The translations under genes and the position numbers were made by a program. Of a stretch of 64,000 bases of DNA, positions 60,730 through 64,000 are shown piece after piece. Location of the stretch: the NCBI GenBank assembly GCA_034769895.1, contig CM068367.1, positions 114,994,573 to 115,058,572 of the forward strand, given 5' to 3'. This DNA comes from Magicicada septendecula. Lineage: Eukaryota > Arthropoda > Insecta > Hemiptera > Cicadidae. Within the stretch, counting starts at the first letter, position 1. Each line of letters begins with the position of its first letter. Under the pieces are notes generated by a model. That model searched no databases. It saw only the letters and a program-made list of their open reading frames with translations, and had not been told where the DNA came from.

Positions 60730-61262
60730 TTTGATTACGATCTGCTATCTGGAATCGGAATATAATAGACTACGTTCAGTAACTCCTTTCCAATGTAGAA
60801 ATGGAAGCTGTGAAACAAATTTTATTCTTTCAACAAACAGTAACGTTAAAGAGATTCAGAGGAGATTGGATCCTTTTTTCATTAAGATCATCATGACATC
60901 TCACAGTGTACCATTATCATCGAAACATTACGCTTCATCTATACAAACCGGTTACACGGACAGTGGTATCCTATGGCTGCGAAGTTTATACCTTACAACA
61001 TGCTGGGTATCTTTGAGCGGAACGTGTTCTATAGGGATCGGTAAACAAAGGAGGAACCGGAGATGCGGTACAGCCATGAGTTTTACAAATACCCCAAGCT
61101 CTTGAACAAAATTAATTTGAAGCATTTCCAACGGGAGGGAACAGATATGCACTGCGAAGCGCGGAAGAAAGGATTTTCTAGGAAAAGATATATAAAGGTC
61201 ATCTAGTGGGAAAACCAAGAATGTGACGGAGAGGCAACGTGTGAAATGACTCTAAGAGGTTA
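60730..61262 (+). mobile_element. Decayed LINE fragment
   Basis: Frames give IPYNMLGIFERNVFYRDR, then EPEMRYSHEFYKYPKLLNKI and NLKHFQREG. This matches the LINE pattern 'LxxFERKVLRxIxGPxxx', 'YxxYxxELYxLYxxPDLVxxIKxxRLxWxGHV' that follows the reverse transcriptase. Stops and frameshifts are frequent. Confidence 0.65.
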
Positions 61263-62265
61263 TTGCGTACTAAAGTTTGATAGAAATAAAAACTGAACCG
61301 GAGAAAAGTCGATTAAGGAGGATAGGGCTGCAACGGCATTGGACTGAAATAATAAGTAAATAGAAACTGTCGGTATATGTGGGTGAAAAGTGTGGGAAAT
61401 TAAGAAATAAAAACCTTTTTAGACCAGAAGATATGAAGACGGATTGGAGGAGAATTCCTTACAAGACTGGGCAAATATGAAATAAAGAAATTCAGTGCTT
61501 CAAAGAAATTTTCTTAGATACAACCGAAACACAAAAACAAGCAAATTATATTTTTAGTGAAAACATGTAAGAATGGCGACCATTCTGCAACATACAGACA
61601 TTTCTGTGACTCTGAAATATAGAGAATACGCAGCTAACAATACAAAAATAAGAGATAATAATGTAAAACGGTCGCACTGAGGTGGACGAAGAAAGCAATG
61701 AAGAACCATCAGTTATGAGAAGAACTGGAGAGATAAGCAGAAAATGGAAGGTAAGGTGGGAGAACACGCAGGAGGTTTTAGTTCAACTCGAACGCATATT
61801 ATAATTGTAGATCACGGAGTATGCGGTAACGTACCTCGTACATACGTGACAGCTGAATTACAGTGAGCGTGTATGAGAAGTTAGGCTCAAGAGAGGGTAT
61901 GAGCGAGTGAGTTCATCAGGCACGTTTCAATACATGTGAAATACTGTAATATTCGTCACGTGCCTCCAACCTGTACATGTCAGTGTGAAACCCAAACCAA
62001 CTGATTTGTAATTCCCTGTCACTGACATCTTCCCTTCAAGCACACACGTTTTATTAAATTAATTGTCAACTTCAAAATTGAATATTTCTTGAACAAGGAA
62101 CTCCACGACGTATTAACGAAGAGTTTCAATGAACACGCCCGCTCCCCACACACACGATAAAGAAAAGACTACCCTTCATACGAAAACGAACAAGAAATTT
62201 CATTATGAACATTTATAGAAATAACATCAGGAAAAGAAACAGAAATGGTGGTCATCATAAATGTC
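61263..62265. other. Unassigned, possibly old LINE
   Basis: A-rich on plus, with scattered Arg/Lys/Glu-rich frames, but no definite motif. No gene was seen. Confidence 0.4.
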
Positions 62266-63080
62266 TCAAACGACAAAAATAGTAAGACAGGGATATATAT
62301 TGTGTCAATTACTTTTTACATTGTTTCGGATTGAAGAAGTCAGAGAAAAAGCCAAGAAGTAAACAAGTATGAGATAGGGTACTGGAAGATACGGAAAATC
62401 GCAGAATATGTTATGTTGACGATACAGTAAGAGTGGCTAACGATTAAAAAGAAAATAACCGATAATGTATAAGACTGGAATAATATAAGAAAGAGCACTG
62501 GACAAATACATTATGCATGTTAACAAACCAAGATAAAACACAAACGACTATGTTAGAAAAAAAAACAGCATGTAATAGAACTGGAGAAATTTAAGAAAAG
62601 TGGAAAAGCTTAAATTCTTAGAGACAGTAGTATCACAGAAAGGAAAACTAGAAAGGAAAATTACGAAATTGTAAAAACAACAATAGCAGCTGAACGAGTA
62701 TTTCCCAGTACAAAAATGCAGGTATCCTGAAATAAACCACAGTTGAAATATTAAGAAACAGTTGTCTCTATAACTATAGAAGGGCCAGACTCGTGAACGA
62801 TCAACCGAAAACAATACAGGAAAATAAAAACCAACTGAGATAAGATTCTTATAAAAAACAAAGAAAAAACACTCGTGGATAAAGTAAGAATTTAGACGCT
62901 TCCAGGTAGTTTGAGAGCAAAACTGAGAGATTCTGTGATAGAAAAAAGCGAATCGTGACGGTTCGTCACATTGCGAGGAGAGTGAACAAATGATAACTTG
63001 CAGAGTGTATCAGGCAAGATGAGGAGAAGCAAAGGGGGACTGGAATAACATAGCAGGGTGAGATAAGAAAGACACTCGAC
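62266..63080 (+). mobile_element. Decayed LINE with reverse-transcriptase remnant
   Basis: Reads IVRQGYILCQLLFTLFRIEE (RT block 'LRQGDxLSPxLFxLxxxE'), then LEDTENRRICYVDDTVRVAN, containing the catalytic (Y/F)xDD box, then IXRTGEI/KLKFLETVVSQK-like text for the 'FKYLGSxIS' block. Weak matches continue to about 63080. Stops occur in all frames. This appears to be yet another LINE family. Confidence 0.7.
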
Positions 63081-64000
63081 AGAAAGAAGAAAAACTTGTA
63101 TATAAGCCAGAGCAGTACAATACTAGGAAAATGAAAATAAGTATTGAACAGACACGTCATAAAACATTCAACTCCAGGAAACCACCTTACAACGTTAAGA
63201 ACAGACAAGCCATAAGTAAATAAAAAAGTTTGTAACATTAATATTAGAAGTCGACAGATTAACAAACAGTAATAATACACAGAATTACTTATTTAGGCAC
63301 AGATAACAAGGCCCTCTTGTGGTGACAGAAGATTGTGTCTCTCTGATTTCAAATTATCTAGTTGGAAAGAAAAAGAGCTGAAGTTCGACTCAGTATCGTT
63401 AGCAGGGAAAGATCGGACTAACCAGTGTAAGTATCTACGACAGAAGCTGAATTTGGTTTCTCTGCAAAGAGACACTCAAATACGAAAGCAACATATGACG
63501 TATAAGGAACGCCCTACTTCATGGCGATGATACAGAGGGCACTAATATTCAGTCAGCTGGGATATTTCATTTCATCTACTGAGTGAAACATTTCGTATTT
63601 CTCACAGCGACACTGATGTTTTTCTAACTATGACTAACCTTCACTGGAAACGTTACAGTAAAGCAGTGCTACCAACGGATCGCTTCAACTACTGCACTAA
63701 CGCTGCACTGTAGGTATACAATGTTCGGTGGAAATCGTGGGAGAAAAAACTGAAAACACTGTGGCGCCCTGTTATATTGTAACACTTTTATAACCCCACA
63801 GTGTACTGTACACCAGAGCGCACATCGCGCACAGCACGGGGTCGCTGCAATAAAACATACGCCACACCACACACTGTTTATTCCACATAATATGGCCGTA
63901 ATTTAATACAGCGCCATATATGTTGTGGTTTTCTACCGGCTATTTGTTTGTTTATATTGAACACACACACGCACACGCACACGCACACACATTGACAAAG
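63081..64000. other. Unassigned
   Basis: Small frames at 63333-63530 and 63669-63872 are unsupported. A short inverted repeat acactgtgg..ccacagtgt (63756-63804) and an AATAAA at about 63850 are present. The window ends in a (CACACG)n-like run at 63961-63990. Confidence 0.45.

Overview
The window is eukaryotic, intron-bearing and AT-rich. It is almost entirely transposon-derived DNA, with one recognisable piece of a host gene. The mix points to an insect with a large repeat-rich genome: non-LTR elements ending in (GAA)n, a pipsqueak-type pogo transposon, hAT, mariner and Penelope remnants, and long CT, GA, CA and GAA microsatellites. A cockroach or termite-like polyneopteran is my best guess, from recall of similar repeat landscapes and not from anything diagnostic.

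Layout. At 1811-1937 (minus strand) a 127-bp exon with good splice sites encodes what looks like the juxtamembrane segment of a receptor guanylyl cyclase. The neighbouring exons are not visible, so much of the window may be intron or flank of that gene. At 2479-5436 lies a complete-looking pogo/Tigger-type transposon with TA target duplications, terminal inverted repeats, extra subterminal motif copies and an open transposase frame. At 5750-6975 there is a possible LTR-element fossil, and at 8471-9345 a non-autonomous hAT element with a perfect 8-bp target duplication. From 9.5 to 17.2 kb there are several LINE 3' ends. From 17 to 33 kb the sequence is mostly unassigned, with solo-LTR fossils, a pair of related terminal-exon-like repeats (24.5 and 29.1 kb) and more LINE ends. 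At 33-36.5 kb there are three further solo-LTR-like fossils and a palindromic MITE-like element. From 36.5 to 45.8 kb it is nearly empty apart from a LINE scrap and a mariner remnant. A Penelope-like 3' region with a GIY-YIG module lies at 45.83-46.6 kb and a near-perfect 114-nt hairpin at 48.8 kb. More LINE ends and a GC-rich island follow at 49-55.5 kb.

The most unusual object is at 56.7-60.5 kb. It is a decayed DNA transposon whose DDE transposase carries a C-terminal SWIM-type zinc finger. It sits between inverted repeats of about 1.0-1.2 kb that contain degenerate tandem subrepeats and run into the last codons of the transposase gene. The final 3 kb hold two more LINE remnants. The genes do not work together as a pathway; apart from the guanylyl cyclase exon, every recognised coding segment is a mobile-element gene or its remains.
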